Part shown: positions 33,223-43,361 of the stretch, in pieces | How positions within the stretch are numbered: the first letter of the stretch is position 1 | How the letters are laid out: each line of letters begins with the position of its first letter | Source of the DNA: Streptomyces sp. 840.1 | GTDB lineage: Bacteria; Actinomycetota; Actinomycetes; Streptomycetales; Streptomycetaceae | DNA: 64,000 nt | Reading direction: 5' to 3' | NCBI RefSeq assembly: GCF_003751445.1 | Contig: NZ_RJUU01000001.1 | Span: forward strand, 749,001 to 813,000 | Notes under the pieces: model-generated | What the model was told of the DNA's origin: nothing | Databases searched by the model: none | The model's input: only the letters and a program-made list of their open reading frames with translations | Translations under genes and position numbers: made by a program

Positions 33223-35358
33223 ATGACTTCGTCAGAGATCACCTTTCCGCTGCAGCTGGCCCGGACGATGCGATTCACCCTCGGCGCTCCCCGCGCGTTC
33301 ACGGTGTCACCCGACGGTGAGCGGGTGATCTTCCTGCGCTCGGGCTCGGGCACCGACCGCTCGGGCCGGCTCTGGGTCCTCGACCTGACCGGCGACGGAG
33401 CACCGAGCGAGCGGCTGGTGGCCGATCCCGCCGTGCTGCTGGGCGGGTCGGCGGAGCGGCTGTCGGCACAGGAGCGGGCCAGGCGCGAGCGGAGCCGCGA
33501 GGGGTCGTCGGGCATCGTCGGCTACGCGGTCGACGCGGCAGCCGAGTTGGCGGCGTTCGCACTTTCCGGGAAGGTGTACGTCGCACAACTGCGGGCGGGC
33601 ACGGCGCGTGCGCTGCCCGTGCCCGGCCCGGTGATCGATCCGCGCCCCTCCCCGGACGGACGACACATCGCATACGTGTCCAAGGGGGCCCTGCGCGTCG
33701 TGGGGTCCGGCGGCGAGGAGGACAGGGCACTCGCGGAGCCCGAGGACGCGCAGGTCTCCTACGGCCTCGCGGAGTTCATCGCGGCCGAGGAGATGCAGCG
33801 CTCGCGGGGCTTCTGGTGGTCTCCCGAATCGGACCGGCTGCTCGTCGCCCGGGTCGACGACAGCCCGGTGCGGCGGTGGTGGATCTCCGACCCGGCGCAC
33901 CCGGAGCGCAAGCCCGCCGAGATCGCGTACCCGGCGGCCGGGACGCCCAACGCCGAGGTGCGGCTGTTCGTCATGGACCTGGCCGGGGAGCGTACCGAAG
34001 TGGTCTGGGACCGGGCCCGGTTCCCCTATCTGGCGCAGGTGCACTGGTCGTCGGCCGGGGCGCCGCTGCTGCTGGTGCAGGCCCGTGACCAGCAGAGCCA
34101 GCTCCATCTCGCGGTGGACCCGGAGACCGGGACGACCAGGACGGTGCACGTCGACGAGGACCCGGTCTGGCTGGACCTGTTCCCCGGGGTGCCCGCGTGG
34201 GCGCCGGACGGACGGCTGGTGCGGATCGCGGACGAGGGCGGGGCGCGGGTCCTCGCGGCCGGCGACCGCCTGCTGACCGGGGCGCAGCTGCAGATCCAGG
34301 CGGTGCTGGACATCGGCGGATCGGACATCCTGGTGGCGGCCTCGGCGGGCGAGACCGCGGCCGCGCCGGAGATCGGCGAGAGCCATGTCTACCGGGTCAA
34401 CGAGCTGGGCGTGGAGCGGGTCTCGGAGGGGGTGGGCGTGCATTCCGCGGTCCGGAGCGGCGGGGTGACGGTGCTGGTGTCCACCGCCCCGGACCGGCCG
34501 GGGACGACCGCCCGGGTGCTCCGGGACGGCAAGGTGATCACCACCGTCGCGAACCACGCGGAGCAGCCGGTGCTGTCCGTGCGGGCGCGGTTCACCGAAG
34601 GGGGCGCACGGCGGATTCCGTGCGCCGTGCTGCTCCCCTCCGACTACAAGGAATCGGATGGTCCGCTTCCGGTTCTGATGGATCCGTACGGCGGGCCGCA
34701 CGGCCGCCGGGTGGTCGCCACCCACAACACCCATCTCACCTCGCAGTGGTTCGCGGACCAGGGTTTCGCCGTGGTGGTCGCGGACGGCCGGGGCACCCCG
34801 GGCCGTTCACCCGGCTGGGAGAAGGCGGTGAAGAACAACCTCGCCCTCAGCGTCGACGACCAGGTCGAGGCCCTGCACGCGCTGGCCGGGCGGTTCCCGC
34901 TGGATCTGGACCGGGTCGCCATCCGGGGCTGGTCGTTCGGCGGCTTCCTGGCCGGCATGGCCGTGCTCCGGCGGCCCGATGTGTTCCACGCGGCCGTGGT
35001 GGGCGCCCCCGTGACCGACCAGCGGCTCTACGACACCCACTACACCGAGCGCTACCTGGGCGACCCGGCGGTCCAGCCCGAGGTGTACGCGTACAACTCG
35101 CTGCTCACCGACGAGGGGCTGTCGCACGCCGCCGAGCAGGTGCGGCCGATGATGATCATCCACGGACTCGCGGACGACAACGTGGTGGTCGCGAACACGC
35201 TGCGGCTGTCGTCGGCGCTGCTCGCCGCGGGGCGGCCGCACGAGGTGCTGCCGCTGAGCGGGGTGACCCACATGACCCCGCAGGAGAAGGTGGCCGAGAA
35301 CCTGCTGCTGCTCCAGGTGGACTTCCTGAAGCGGTCGCTGGCGGGCCCGGCGGCCTGA
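33223..35358 (+). CDS. S9 family prolyl oligopeptidase (dipeptidyl peptidase IV-like)
   Basis: 711 aa. An N-terminal beta-propeller (about 1-440) with DPPIV_N features (RSRGFWWSPESDRLLVARVDD, EE(M)-type motif EFIAAEEMQR) and a C-terminal alpha/beta hydrolase with S571 in GWSFGGF, D651 in LADDN and H683 in VTHMT. No signal peptide, so cytoplasmic. EFIAAEE supplies the double-Glu of DPP IV-type substrate N-terminus recognition. Adjacent to peptide-import operons; a role in processing imported oligopeptides is plausible but unproven. Confidence 0.92.
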   Translation: MTSSEITFPLQLARTMRFTLGAPRAFTVSPDGERVIFLRSGSGTDRSGRLWVLDLTGDGAPSERLVADPAVLLGGSAERLSAQERARRERSREGSSGIVGYAVDAAAELAAFALSGKVYVAQLRAGTARALPVPGPVIDPRPSPDGRHIAYVSKGALRVVGSGGEEDRALAEPEDAQVSYGLAEFIAAEEMQRSRGFWWSPESDRLLVARVDDSPVRRWWISDPAHPERKPAEIAYPAAGTPNAEVRLFVMDLAGERTEVVWDRARFPYLAQVHWSSAGAPLLLVQARDQQSQLHLAVDPETGTTRTVHVDEDPVWLDLFPGVPAWAPDGRLVRIADEGGARVLAAGDRLLTGAQLQIQAVLDIGGSDILVAASAGETAAAPEIGESHVYRVNELGVERVSEGVGVHSAVRSGGVTVLVSTAPDRPGTTARVLRDGKVITTVANHAEQPVLSVRARFTEGGARRIPCAVLLPSDYKESDGPLPVLMDPYGGPHGRRVVATHNTHLTSQWFADQGFAVVVADGRGTPGRSPGWEKAVKNNLALSVDDQVEALHALAGRFPLDLDRVAIRGWSFGGFLAGMAVLRRPDVFHAAVVGAPVTDQRLYDTHYTERYLGDPAVQPEVYAYNSLLTDEGLSHAAEQVRPMMIIHGLADDNVVVANTLRLSSALLAAGRPHEVLPLSGVTHMTPQEKVAENLLLLQVDFLKRSLAGPAA

Positions 35359-35374
35359 CGCGCGGCCTACGGGC

Positions 35375-36523
35375 CTACCAGCCCGGCGGCGGCTGGGAGG
35401 GCGGCGGCGGCTGGGAGGGCGGCGGGGGCGGCCCGAAGCCGCCGCCCTGCGGGTATCCGTACCCCGGGGCGGGCGGCTGCTGCCCCGGGGGCGGGGCCGC
35501 GTCCGGCTCGGGGTGCGCCTCGGAGTCGTACCCAGGAGTTCCGTGTCCCGGCGTCCCGTATCCGGGGGTGCCGTATCCCGGGGTGCCGTACCCGGAGCCG
35601 TATCCCGGTGCGAACGGGCCGGGAACGTCCGCGAAGCCCCTGGGGGCCAGCACGATCAGCGCCAGAACGGCGACGAACGCCTCGAAGAGCCAGCTGGCCA
35701 GGGTCAGCTGGGTCTCGGTCGGCATCGAACCGAAACGGTCGAACAGGTCGTAGTGCACGATCCGGACCACTCCCAGCACCCCGCCCGGCAGCAGCAGCGC
35801 CGCGGCCACCAGACCGAACGGCCGCGCGTGCACGGCGCGGGGCAGCGCGCTCACCCCCGCGAAGAGGCAGAGCAGGGCCAGGGTCACGGTGCTCCAGCCC
35901 GGCGGCGGGTCGGTCAGCCCGTGCATGATCCGGTCGCCGCCGACGTACCAGTCGGGAAAGATCTCCGGGTACTTGACGACCTGGCGGACCTCCCAGGCGA
36001 TCAGCACCGCGCCGACCGCGCTCAGCAGCACGAAGCCGGTCGCCGACGCACCCGGTCCGGGCCGGGTGGGCAACTGCTCGTAGGAGCCGGCCGGCGGGCG
36101 GCGCCCCGCCCCGGCGGTGATGAACAGCGCGATGCCCGCCGCGAGGGCGGCGAAGGCGCAGATCAGGGCACGGGCGCGCAGGTCGTCGGAGAACGACGAC
36201 TCCATCGCGGGGCTGCCGATGTTCCAGAGTCCGGGGAGCCGTACGGCGAGGGTGACCACGCCGGTGGCGACGAGCACGGTGGCAGCGACGGCCGAGCGGA
36301 GCGCGGCGACGGCGGCGACCAGGTACACCACGAACAGAGCGGCGTCCATGGCCGTGGTCGTGGGCATCGCGTTCGGGCGGGCTTCCTGGAAGCCGGCCCA
36401 GTACCGCATGAGCTGGCCGAAATCGGCCGCCCTGATGTCCCGTACCAGCCAGCTCGCCACGATCACCGCGAGCACGCCGCAGAGGACGGCACCCGTGACT
36501 CTTGCTCCCCGCGTGAGTATCAC
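35375..36523 (-). CDS. Integral membrane protein with Gly/Tyr/Pro repeat tail
   Basis: 382 aa. Seven or eight predicted membrane helices from about residue 8 (VTGAVLCGVLAVIVASWLV) to 300, followed by a C-terminal tail rich in Gly, Tyr, Pro with four GYGTP/GHGTP units and a PPPPPSQPPPPSQPPPGW end. No family recognised. The GTG at 36523 was chosen because helix 1 begins shortly after it; GGAG lies 11 nt upstream. Its stop is 17 nt from the peptidase stop (convergent). Confidence 0.7.
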   Translation of the reverse strand: MILTRGARVTGAVLCGVLAVIVASWLVRDIRAADFGQLMRYWAGFQEARPNAMPTTTAMDAALFVVYLVAAVAALRSAVAATVLVATGVVTLAVRLPGLWNIGSPAMESSFSDDLRARALICAFAALAAGIALFITAGAGRRPPAGSYEQLPTRPGPGASATGFVLLSAVGAVLIAWEVRQVVKYPEIFPDWYVGGDRIMHGLTDPPPGWSTVTLALLCLFAGVSALPRAVHARPFGLVAAALLLPGGVLGVVRIVHYDLFDRFGSMPTETQLTLASWLFEAFVAVLALIVLAPRGFADVPGPFAPGYGSGYGTPGYGTPGYGTPGHGTPGYDSEAHPEPDAAPPPGQQPPAPGYGYPQGGGFGPPPPPSQPPPPSQPPPGW

Positions 36524-36589
36524 CCCAGCGATACTCCACCGAGCCGGGTCTCCGGACAAGAGGGCCTGTACGGCGGCGTCCTGACGGGC

Positions 36590-36624
36590 GACCGGCCGGG
36601 GGCTTTGACAGCCCCCGGCCGGTC
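36590..36624 (-). terminator. Terminator at the end of the first opp operon
   Basis: GACCGGCCGGGGGCT pairs perfectly with AGCCCCCGGCCGGTC (15 bp, 5-nt TTGAC loop), about 95 nt after the last opp stop (36719). Confidence 0.7.
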
Positions 36625-36718
36625 CACGGCACCCGCACGGCCGTACGTCGTCCATGCTGACGGGTCCGTATATCGGACGTGCGACGGCCGAGTTGCCCGT
36701 GCGTTAACGCGTCGGCGG

Positions 36719-38017
36719 TCAGCCGGCCCGGCTGCTCCCGGAGGGCGGCGGCGGCCCGTCGTCGGTGTCCGGCGGCGGCGCCGCGTCCTCGTCGGGCGGA
36801 CCCGGCGGCTGCGGGGACGCCGGCGGCCTGCGGGCCTCGCGGTCCACCTCTTCCACGTCCGGACCCGGCCCGCCCTCGCCCGGCACCAGGGTGCCCTCCG
36901 GCGGCACCACGCGCTTCTCCTCCGCGAAGTGACAGGCCGAGGCGTGCCGGGCCGGGGTGTCCGTCAGCCGGAAGACCGCCGGGACGGCCAGCAGCGGCAC
37001 CTCCAGCTCGCACCGCTCCTGCGCCTTCCAGCAGCGGGTGCGGAAGCGGCAGCCGGAGGGCGGGTTCGCGGGCGAGGGCACGTCGCCGTGCAGGATGATC
37101 CGCTCGCGGTACTCGCGCGCCATCGGGTCCGGCACCGGCACGGCGGAGAGCAGCGCCTGGGTGTACGGGTGCGTGGGGTGCTCGTAGATCTCCTCGTCGG
37201 TGCCGATCTCCGCGAACCGGCCCAGGTACATCACCCCGACCCGGTCGGAGATGTGCCGGACGATCGACAGGTCGTGCGCGATGAACACGTAGCTCAGGTT
37301 GAACTCCGACTGGAGCCGGTCCAGCAGGTTGACGACCTGCGCCTGGACGGACACGTCGAGGGCCGAGACCGGTTCGTCCGCGACGATGATCTCGGGGTTG
37401 AGCGCGAGGCCGCGGGCGATGCCGATGCGCTGGCGCTGGCCGCCGGAGAACTGGTGCGGATAGCGGTTGATGTACTCCGGGTTGAGACCGACGACGTCGA
37501 GCAGGTCCTGGACCTTGCGCCGGCGGTCGCCCTTGGGAGCCACCTCGGGGTGGATCTCGTACGGCTCCCCGATGATGTCGCCCACCGTCATACGGGGGTT
37601 CAGCGAGGTGTACGGGTCCTGGAACACCATCTGGATGTTGCGGCGCACGGCCTTCAGCGCACGGCCGGACAGCTTGGTGATGTCCTCGCCCTTGTACCGG
37701 ATCATTCCGGCCGTCGGCTCCTCCAGGTGCACGAGCAGCCGGGCGACGGTCGACTTCCCGCAGCCGGACTCGCCCACGATGCCGAGCGTCTCGCCGGCCG
37801 CCAGATCGAAGGAGACCCCGTCGACCGCCTTGACGGCCCCGATCTGCTTCTTGATCACGATGCCGCGGGTGAGCGGGTAGTGCTTGACGAGGTCGCGCAC
37901 CTCCAGGATCGGTTCCTTGCCCGCCTGGGCGCTCGTCTCGCGTGACTTGGCCAGCAGGGCGCGTGCCACCTCGCCCTCCTGGCGCGCTTCCCTGCGCCCC
38001 GAGTGATCAGCGTGCAT
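36719..38017 (-). CDS. Oligopeptide ABC transporter ATPase OppF-like (operon 1)
   Basis: 432 aa. Walker [10 protein letters not shown], signature [10 protein letters not shown], Walker [13 protein letters not shown], oligo_HPY tail with CRFRTRCW and CELEVPLL. The first 35 residues and the Pro/Asp-rich C-terminal 55 residues are extra. ATG 38017 has AAGGAGACG and overlaps the OppD gene by 11 nt. Couples ATP hydrolysis to peptide import with OppD. Confidence 0.92.
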   Translation of the reverse strand: MHADHSGRREARQEGEVARALLAKSRETSAQAGKEPILEVRDLVKHYPLTRGIVIKKQIGAVKAVDGVSFDLAAGETLGIVGESGCGKSTVARLLVHLEEPTAGMIRYKGEDITKLSGRALKAVRRNIQMVFQDPYTSLNPRMTVGDIIGEPYEIHPEVAPKGDRRRKVQDLLDVVGLNPEYINRYPHQFSGGQRQRIGIARGLALNPEIIVADEPVSALDVSVQAQVVNLLDRLQSEFNLSYVFIAHDLSIVRHISDRVGVMYLGRFAEIGTDEEIYEHPTHPYTQALLSAVPVPDPMAREYRERIILHGDVPSPANPPSGCRFRTRCWKAQERCELEVPLLAVPAVFRLTDTPARHASACHFAEEKRVVPPEGTLVPGEGGPGPDVEEVDREARRPPASPQPPGPPDEDAAPPPDTDDGPPPPSGSSRAG

Positions 38018-38984
38018 CGAGCGTCTCCTTCCAGAAGTAGCAGGCGCTCTGACGGTTCTCGGCCACGTCGAACAGCGGCGGTACGTCGGTGCGGCAGACG
38101 TCCTGGGCCATCGGGCAGCGCGGGTTGAAGGCGCAGCCGGGCGGGATGTGCAGCAGGTTGGGCGGCAGCCCCTTGATCGCGTAGAGCTCCCGGCCCTTCT
38201 GGTCCAGGCGCGGGATCGAGCGGAGCAGCCCCTGGGTGTAGGGGTGCGCGGGCGCCTGGTAGATGTCGTGGACCGGTGAGGTCTCGACGATCCGGCCCGC
38301 GTACATCACGGCGATCTTGTCCGCGACGTCGGCGACGACGCCGAGGTCGTGGGTGATCAGGATCAGGCCCATGTTCAGTTCGCGCTGGAGCTCCGCGAGG
38401 AGGTCCATCACCTGGGCCTGGACGGTGACGTCGAGGGCGGTGGTGGGCTCGTCCGCGATGATCAGCGAGGGCTCCAGGGCCAGCGCCATGGCGATCATGA
38501 TGCGCTGGCGCATGCCGCCGGAGAACTGGTGCGGGTAGTTGCCGACCCGTTCCTTGGCGGCCGGGATGCGGACCCGGTCCATCAGCTCGACGGCCTTGGC
38601 CTTCGCGTCCTTTCGGGACAGTCCGCGGTGGACGACGAACATCTCGCCGAGCTGCTCCCCCACCGTCAGCACGGGGTTGAGCGAGGAGAGCGCGTCCTGG
38701 AAGATCATGGCCATCTCCTGGCCGCGGATCTTCCGGCGCTCCTCCTTCTTGAGCTTCAGCAGGTCGCGGTCCTTGAAGAGGATCTCGCCGCCGCTGATCT
38801 TCCCCGGCGGCATGTCGAGGATGCCCATGATCGCCTGTGCGGTGACCGACTTGCCGGAGCCGGACTCGCCGAGCACGGCGAGCGTCTCGCCCTCGGACAC
38901 CGAGTAGTTGACCCCGTTGACGGCCTTGGCGACCCCGTCCCGGGTGTGGAACTCCACGTGCAGATCGCGCACTTCGAGCAACAT
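38007..38984 (-). CDS. Oligopeptide ABC transporter ATPase OppD-like (operon 1)
   Basis: 325 aa. Walker [11 protein letters not shown]-loop [11 protein letters not shown], signature [12 protein letters not shown], Walker [13 protein letters not shown], switch H in ITHDLGVV, tail [21 protein letters not shown]. Second ATPase of operon 1. Central tract is nearly identical at DNA level to the operon 3 gene. Confidence 0.93.
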   Translation of the reverse strand: MLLEVRDLHVEFHTRDGVAKAVNGVNYSVSEGETLAVLGESGSGKSVTAQAIMGILDMPPGKISGGEILFKDRDLLKLKKEERRKIRGQEMAMIFQDALSSLNPVLTVGEQLGEMFVVHRGLSRKDAKAKAVELMDRVRIPAAKERVGNYPHQFSGGMRQRIMIAMALALEPSLIIADEPTTALDVTVQAQVMDLLAELQRELNMGLILITHDLGVVADVADKIAVMYAGRIVETSPVHDIYQAPAHPYTQGLLRSIPRLDQKGRELYAIKGLPPNLLHIPPGCAFNPRCPMAQDVCRTDVPPLFDVAENRQSACYFWKETLDAR

Positions 38985-38997
38985 GGCAGCGGACTCC

Positions 38998-39978
38998 TCA
39001 GCGCAGCTTGGGGTCGAGGGCGTCGCGCACCGCGTCGCCGAGCATGATGAACGCGAGCACGGTGATCGCCAGCGCGCCGGCCGGCCAGAGGAGCATGTGC
39101 GGGGCGTTGCGGATGTTCTGCGAGGCGGACGAGATGTCGATGCCCCAGCTGACCGTGGGGGGCTTCAGCCCGACGCCGAGGTAGGAGAGCGTCGCCTCCA
39201 GCGCGATGTACGTGCCCAGCGCGATGGTGGCGACCACGATGACGGGCGCCACGGCGTTGGGCGCGACATGCCTGAGCAGCATGCGGGAGTTGGACGCGCC
39301 CAGGGCCCGTGCCGCCTGGACGTAGTCGTGCTGCTTGGCGGTGATCACCGCGCCCCGGGCGATCCTGGAGATCTGCGGCCAGCCGAGCAGCACCATGAAG
39401 CCGATGACGGGCCAGACGGTGTTGCTGGTGACCACCGAGAGGAGGACGAGGCCGCCGAGGACCACGGGGATGGCGAAGAAGATGTCGGTGACGCGCGAGA
39501 GGATGGCGTCCGAGGCCCCGCCGAAGAAGCCCGCGAGGCCGCCGAGCAGTCCGCCCAGCAGCGCCACACCGAGCGTGGCGCAGACGCCGACGGTGACGGA
39601 TGCCCTGGCCCCGTAGACGACCCGGGTGTAGACGTCGCAGCCCTGCGCGTTGAAGCCCATGGGGTGGCCCGGCTGGGAGCCCTGCTGCGCCTTGGCCAGG
39701 TCGCACTTGAGGGGGTTGCCGGACGCGATGAGCGAGGGCCAGATCGAGATGATGACCAGGAAGACGATGATCAGGGACGAGGCGATGAAGACGGGGTTGC
39801 GCCGCAGGTCGCGCCAGGCGTCGGCCCACAGGCTGCCCGCCCGTTCCCTGGGCCCGCCGCCCTCGGGCCCCTCCGGTGTTCCCTCCAGCGTGGTGCCCTC
39901 GCTCATGGCCAGGTCCGCCGCTCCGCCGGCACCGGTCCCGGCGATCGCGTTCTGGGGCTCGGGCTGAGGTTCAGGCAT
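38998..39978 (-). CDS. Oligopeptide ABC permease OppC-like (operon 1)
   Basis: 326 aa, six helices, cytoplasmic Pro/Gly-rich N-terminal extension (about 40 residues) then WADAWRDLRRNPVFIASSLIIVFLV. EAA loop RALGASNSRMLLRHVAPN...; C-terminal LGDAVRDALDPKLR is typical of OppC. ATG 39978 overlaps OppB by 8 nt. Confidence 0.93.
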   Translation of the reverse strand: MPEPQPEPQNAIAGTGAGGAADLAMSEGTTLEGTPEGPEGGGPRERAGSLWADAWRDLRRNPVFIASSLIIVFLVIISIWPSLIASGNPLKCDLAKAQQGSQPGHPMGFNAQGCDVYTRVVYGARASVTVGVCATLGVALLGGLLGGLAGFFGGASDAILSRVTDIFFAIPVVLGGLVLLSVVTSNTVWPVIGFMVLLGWPQISRIARGAVITAKQHDYVQAARALGASNSRMLLRHVAPNAVAPVIVVATIALGTYIALEATLSYLGVGLKPPTVSWGIDISSASQNIRNAPHMLLWPAGALAITVLAFIMLGDAVRDALDPKLR

Positions 39979-40894
39979 AACGGATCCTCGGGTCGAGTAC
40001 GGAGTACAGGAGGTCGACGACCAGATTCGCGATGAGGAAGACCAGCACCAGGATGGTCGCGAAGCCGACCACGGTCTGAGTGTTCTGCCGCAGGATGCCC
40101 TGGTAGATCTGGTATCCGACGCCATGGATGTTGAAGATCCGCTCGGTGACGATCGCGCCGCCCATCAGCGCGCCGATGTCCGTACCGATGAAGGTGACGA
40201 CGGGGATCAGCGAGTTGCGCAGCAGGTGGCGCACGATGACGCGGCGCCTGGGCAGGCCCTTCGCCACGGCGGTGCGCACGTAGTCGGCGCGGGAGTTCTC
40301 CGCGATCGACGTCCTGGTGAGGCGGGTGACGTAGGCCAGTGAGACCGAGGCGAGCACCAGGCCGGGCAGGATGAGCTCGTCGAACGGGGCGTCCGAGGAG
40401 ACCGTCGGGGAGATGACGGACCACTTGACCCCGAGCAGGTACTGGAGCACGTAGCCGGTGACGAAGGTGGGGATCGCGATCACGACGAGCGTCGCGACCA
40501 GGACCGAGTTGTCGACGACACGGCCGCGCCGCAGTCCGCTGATGACGCCGAGCGTGACGCCCACGATGATCTCGAACAGGATCGCGACGATGGTCAGCCG
40601 CAGGGTGACCGGATAGGCGGAGGCCATCAGCTCGGTGACCTTCTGTCCGTTGAAGGCGGTACCGAAGTCACCGGTGAACACATTGCCCATGTAGGTCAGG
40701 TATTGCTGCCACACCGGCTTGTCCAGGCCGAACTCCTTCTGGAGCTGGGCGGCCGTCGTCGGGTCGCACTGCCGGTCGCCGCAGAGGCCCGCGATCGGGT
40801 CGCCCATCACGTTGACCATCAGGAAGAGCAGCAGTGTGGCTCCGATGAAGACCGGAATCATCTGGAGCAGACGACGGATCACATAGCGCCCCAT
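39971..40894 (-). CDS. Oligopeptide ABC permease OppB-like (operon 1)
   Basis: 307 aa. N-terminal MGRYVIRRLLQMIPVFIGATLLLFLMV and C-terminal DPRIRYA are typical of OppB; EAA loop AKGLPRRRVIVRHLLRNSLIPV. It is followed by OppC, D and F in order; 330 nt separate it from the binding protein upstream. Confidence 0.93.
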   Translation of the reverse strand: MGRYVIRRLLQMIPVFIGATLLLFLMVNVMGDPIAGLCGDRQCDPTTAAQLQKEFGLDKPVWQQYLTYMGNVFTGDFGTAFNGQKVTELMASAYPVTLRLTIVAILFEIIVGVTLGVISGLRRGRVVDNSVLVATLVVIAIPTFVTGYVLQYLLGVKWSVISPTVSSDAPFDELILPGLVLASVSLAYVTRLTRTSIAENSRADYVRTAVAKGLPRRRVIVRHLLRNSLIPVVTFIGTDIGALMGGAIVTERIFNIHGVGYQIYQGILRQNTQTVVGFATILVLVFLIANLVVDLLYSVLDPRIRYA

Positions 40895-41224
40895 GTCACC
40901 CTCCGCACATCGATCGGGCAGCAGACTTCGGCCGTCGGTCGCTCCGGGGCGGATCGGGACCTGATGAACGACTGCATCGCGCAGTCACCTCCCTGTTGAC
41001 ACCGGCTTCCCCGAGCGGCCGTTGACTCGACTGCCGGGTCGTTCACTGTCCCGACGTGAACCAAATAACATCCCATTTCGTACCGAATAGCATCTTCTGC
41101 GCACCCTCACGGGAACACCGGTGCGCCGGAAGGGGCCAAACGTGTGACGAGCGACGGGGACCGGCCGCACACACGGCGGCCCGGCGCCCTCACGGGGCGC
41201 CGGGCCGTCACCGTCACTACGGGG
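40895..41224. other. 330-nt gap between binding-protein and permease genes of operon 1
   Basis: No gene seen. Holds the hairpin at 41177-41207 near the binding-protein end, and a stretch 41050-41100 that is AT-richer than average (possible internal promoter). No ribosome binding site/ORF pair convinced. Confidence 0.4.
41177..41207 (-). terminator. Hairpin after the operon 1 binding-protein gene
   Basis: CGGCCCGGCGCCC pairs with GGGCGCCGGGCCG (13 bp, 5-nt TCACG loop), 18 nt after the stop at 41225. Comparable hairpins follow the binding-protein genes of operons 2 and 3, so it probably limits read-through or stabilises the upstream mRNA. Confidence 0.65.
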
Positions 41225-42856
41225 TCACTTGACCTTGATCTCGCTGTAGACCGGCACGCTGAACGGGTTGAGCGCGACGTTCGAGACGTTCGTGGAGTAG
41301 CCGGCGCTGCCGTTCTGGTACCAGAGGGGAATGGCCGCCATGTTGTCCCGGACCACCGCTTCGGCGTCCTTGAAGGTCTTGACCGCCTTGGCCTTGTCCG
41401 ACTCGGCGTTGGCCTGGTTGACCAGCTTGTCGAACTTGGGGTCCGACCACTTACCGTCGTTGGACGAGGCGTTGGTGTAGTAGAGCGGCTGCAGGAAGTT
41501 CTGGATGAGGGGGTAGTCCATCTGCCAGCCGGCGCGGAACGGGCCCGTCATCTTCTTCTGGGTGATCTTGTTCCGGAAGTCGGCGAAGGTGCCGGTCGGG
41601 GCGCCCACGCAGGCCTTGTCGTTGCCGAGCGCGTTGTTGATGCTGTTGCAGACCGCGTCCACCCAGTCCTTGTGGCTGCCCGTGTCGGCGTTGTAGCCGA
41701 TCTTGACCTGCCCGCCGGGGATGCCGCCGCCCTGCGAGATCATCTTCTTGGCCTCGGCGGGGTTGTAGTCGCACAGGCTGCCGCAGAAGCCGGACTGGTA
41801 GCCGCCCGCCTCACCCAGCACCGGCGAGGTCCAGTCGGTGGCGGGCGTCCGCGTCTTGTTGAAGATCGTCTCGGTGATCTGCTTGCGGTTGATGGCCATG
41901 GACAGGCCCTTGCGGACCTTGTCGCTGTCGGCCTTGTCCCACGCCTTGTCGTAGAACGGGAAGGCCAGGGTCTGGATGATGCCGGCCGGGGTGTTGATGT
42001 AGCGGTCGCCGAGGTCGGCCTTGACGTTCTTCAGCTGCGCGGCGGGGACGTCGTCGACCAGGTCGAGGTTGCCGGCCACCAGGTCGGTGTAGGCGGTGTT
42101 GTTGTCGGTGTAGACCTTGAGGTCGATGCCGCCGTTCTGCGCCTTGTCCGTACCGGGGTACTTGTCCCACTTGCGCAGGGACATCTGCGAGCCCTTGGTG
42201 TACGAGTCAATGGTGTACGGGCCGTTGCCGACCGGCTTCTTCAGCCAGGCCGCGTGGTCGTCGAAGAAGGCCTGGGGCAGCGGGGCGAAGGCCGCGTAGC
42301 CCAGCGTGTCGGGCCACAGCGAGAACTTCTGGCTGAGCTTGACGGTGAACGTCCTGGCGCCGGTGACCTTCAGCCCGGACATGGCTCCGGCGGCCTGGGC
42401 GCCGGAGTCCGGGTGCACCTTGGCGTAGCCATCGATCTGACCGAAGAAGTAGGCGTTCTTCTGGTTGTTCTTGAGGCTCGCGCCGTAGTTCCACGCGTCC
42501 ACGAAGGACTTGGCGGTGACCTTCTCGCCGTTGGAGAACGTCCAGCCGTCCTTGACGGTGATGTCGAAGTTCTTCGAGTCGGTCGTGGCGATCTTCTCCG
42601 CCAGCATGTCCTCGGCCGCGCCGGTCTTGGGGTTGTACCGCTTGAGACCCCGGAAGACCATGTCGAGGACCTTGCCGCCCTGCACCTCGTTGGTGTTGGC
42701 CGGCTCCAGCGGGTTCTGCGGGTCACCCCACGAGGAACTCACCACCCCATTGGCGCCACCGCCGCCACCACTGTCGCCCCCGCCGCCGCAGGCGGTCGCC
42801 GCCAGGGCGACGGCGACCGCGCATGCGGCCCACTTGACCTGTGTGGCTCCGCGCAT
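41225..42856 (-). CDS. Oligopeptide-binding lipoprotein OppA-like (operon 1)
   Basis: 543 aa. Lipoprotein signal MRGATQVKWAACAVAVALA with lipobox ATAC; Gly/Ser linker; SBP_bac_5 fold with NWDLTVKDGWTFSNGEKVTAKSF and GYQSGFCGSLCDYNPAEAKK. Captures extracellular peptides for OppBCDF. ATG 42856 has GAGGAGG 7 nt upstream. Closely similar to the operon 3 protein at 53954-55594, more distant from BldKB. Confidence 0.93.
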   Translation of the reverse strand: MRGATQVKWAACAVAVALAATACGGGGDSGGGGGANGVVSSSWGDPQNPLEPANTNEVQGGKVLDMVFRGLKRYNPKTGAAEDMLAEKIATTDSKNFDITVKDGWTFSNGEKVTAKSFVDAWNYGASLKNNQKNAYFFGQIDGYAKVHPDSGAQAAGAMSGLKVTGARTFTVKLSQKFSLWPDTLGYAAFAPLPQAFFDDHAAWLKKPVGNGPYTIDSYTKGSQMSLRKWDKYPGTDKAQNGGIDLKVYTDNNTAYTDLVAGNLDLVDDVPAAQLKNVKADLGDRYINTPAGIIQTLAFPFYDKAWDKADSDKVRKGLSMAINRKQITETIFNKTRTPATDWTSPVLGEAGGYQSGFCGSLCDYNPAEAKKMISQGGGIPGGQVKIGYNADTGSHKDWVDAVCNSINNALGNDKACVGAPTGTFADFRNKITQKKMTGPFRAGWQMDYPLIQNFLQPLYYTNASSNDGKWSDPKFDKLVNQANAESDKAKAVKTFKDAEAVVRDNMAAIPLWYQNGSAGYSTNVSNVALNPFSVPVYSEIKVK

Positions 42857-43361
42857 GGAGTGCCTCCTCGTATTGCTCCGTCTTACGTCAGGTCAAATAT
42901 CACCGCATACCGAGCGTTACGCATATTTACCCCCGCCATCCGGGCACAACGGAAGCCACTCGAATGGCGGGAGCGGGCGCCGGGCGGACACTTTTGGCGA
43001 GTGCATGCCATGCCTGCGGAGGTGTCGAACCGGCCTGACGAGCGGCGAAGCGGTAACGGCAACACAACGAACGCGCATCGACCCGGAGCCCACCGGGGCG
43101 GATGCACGGATTCCGAGACATGGCCGCCCGTATATCGGACTCATTGACTGACTTCCGACGTTTCACCCACAAATCTGCCCTGGAAAAGGCAAAGGGAAGG
43201 CAATGGCACGCCCGGTAACTGGTCATGTATAAGTCAAGCTTCCAAAGAGCGGCTCAAGCCGGTCCGACATTCATTGACCCTGCATGAATTGCGTTGAAAA
43301 AGTCCGGGTAGCCCGTAGGTGTGCCCTGCGGAGTCCTTCGACCCTCCGGGCCAGGAGCACC
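42857..43361. promoter_or_regulatory. 505-nt divergent regulatory region between operon 1 and bldKA
   Basis: No coding ORF seen. Low-GC segment 42890-42940. On the bldK side, ATTCAT and ATGAAT (43269-43274, 43284-43289) form an inverted repeat around CATTGACCC (43272-43280); the motif recurs at 55722 and 49588. bldK transcription start probably lies between 43291 and 43361. bldKA has CCAGGAGC just before ATG 43362. Confidence 0.45.

Noticed and set aside
36664..43140. Shared 13-mer CCGTATATCGGAC at 36666-36678 and 43128-43140 considered as a regulator site
   Set aside because: One copy lies downstream of the opp operon rather than at a promoter, and a 13-mer match is expected by chance several times in 64 kb.
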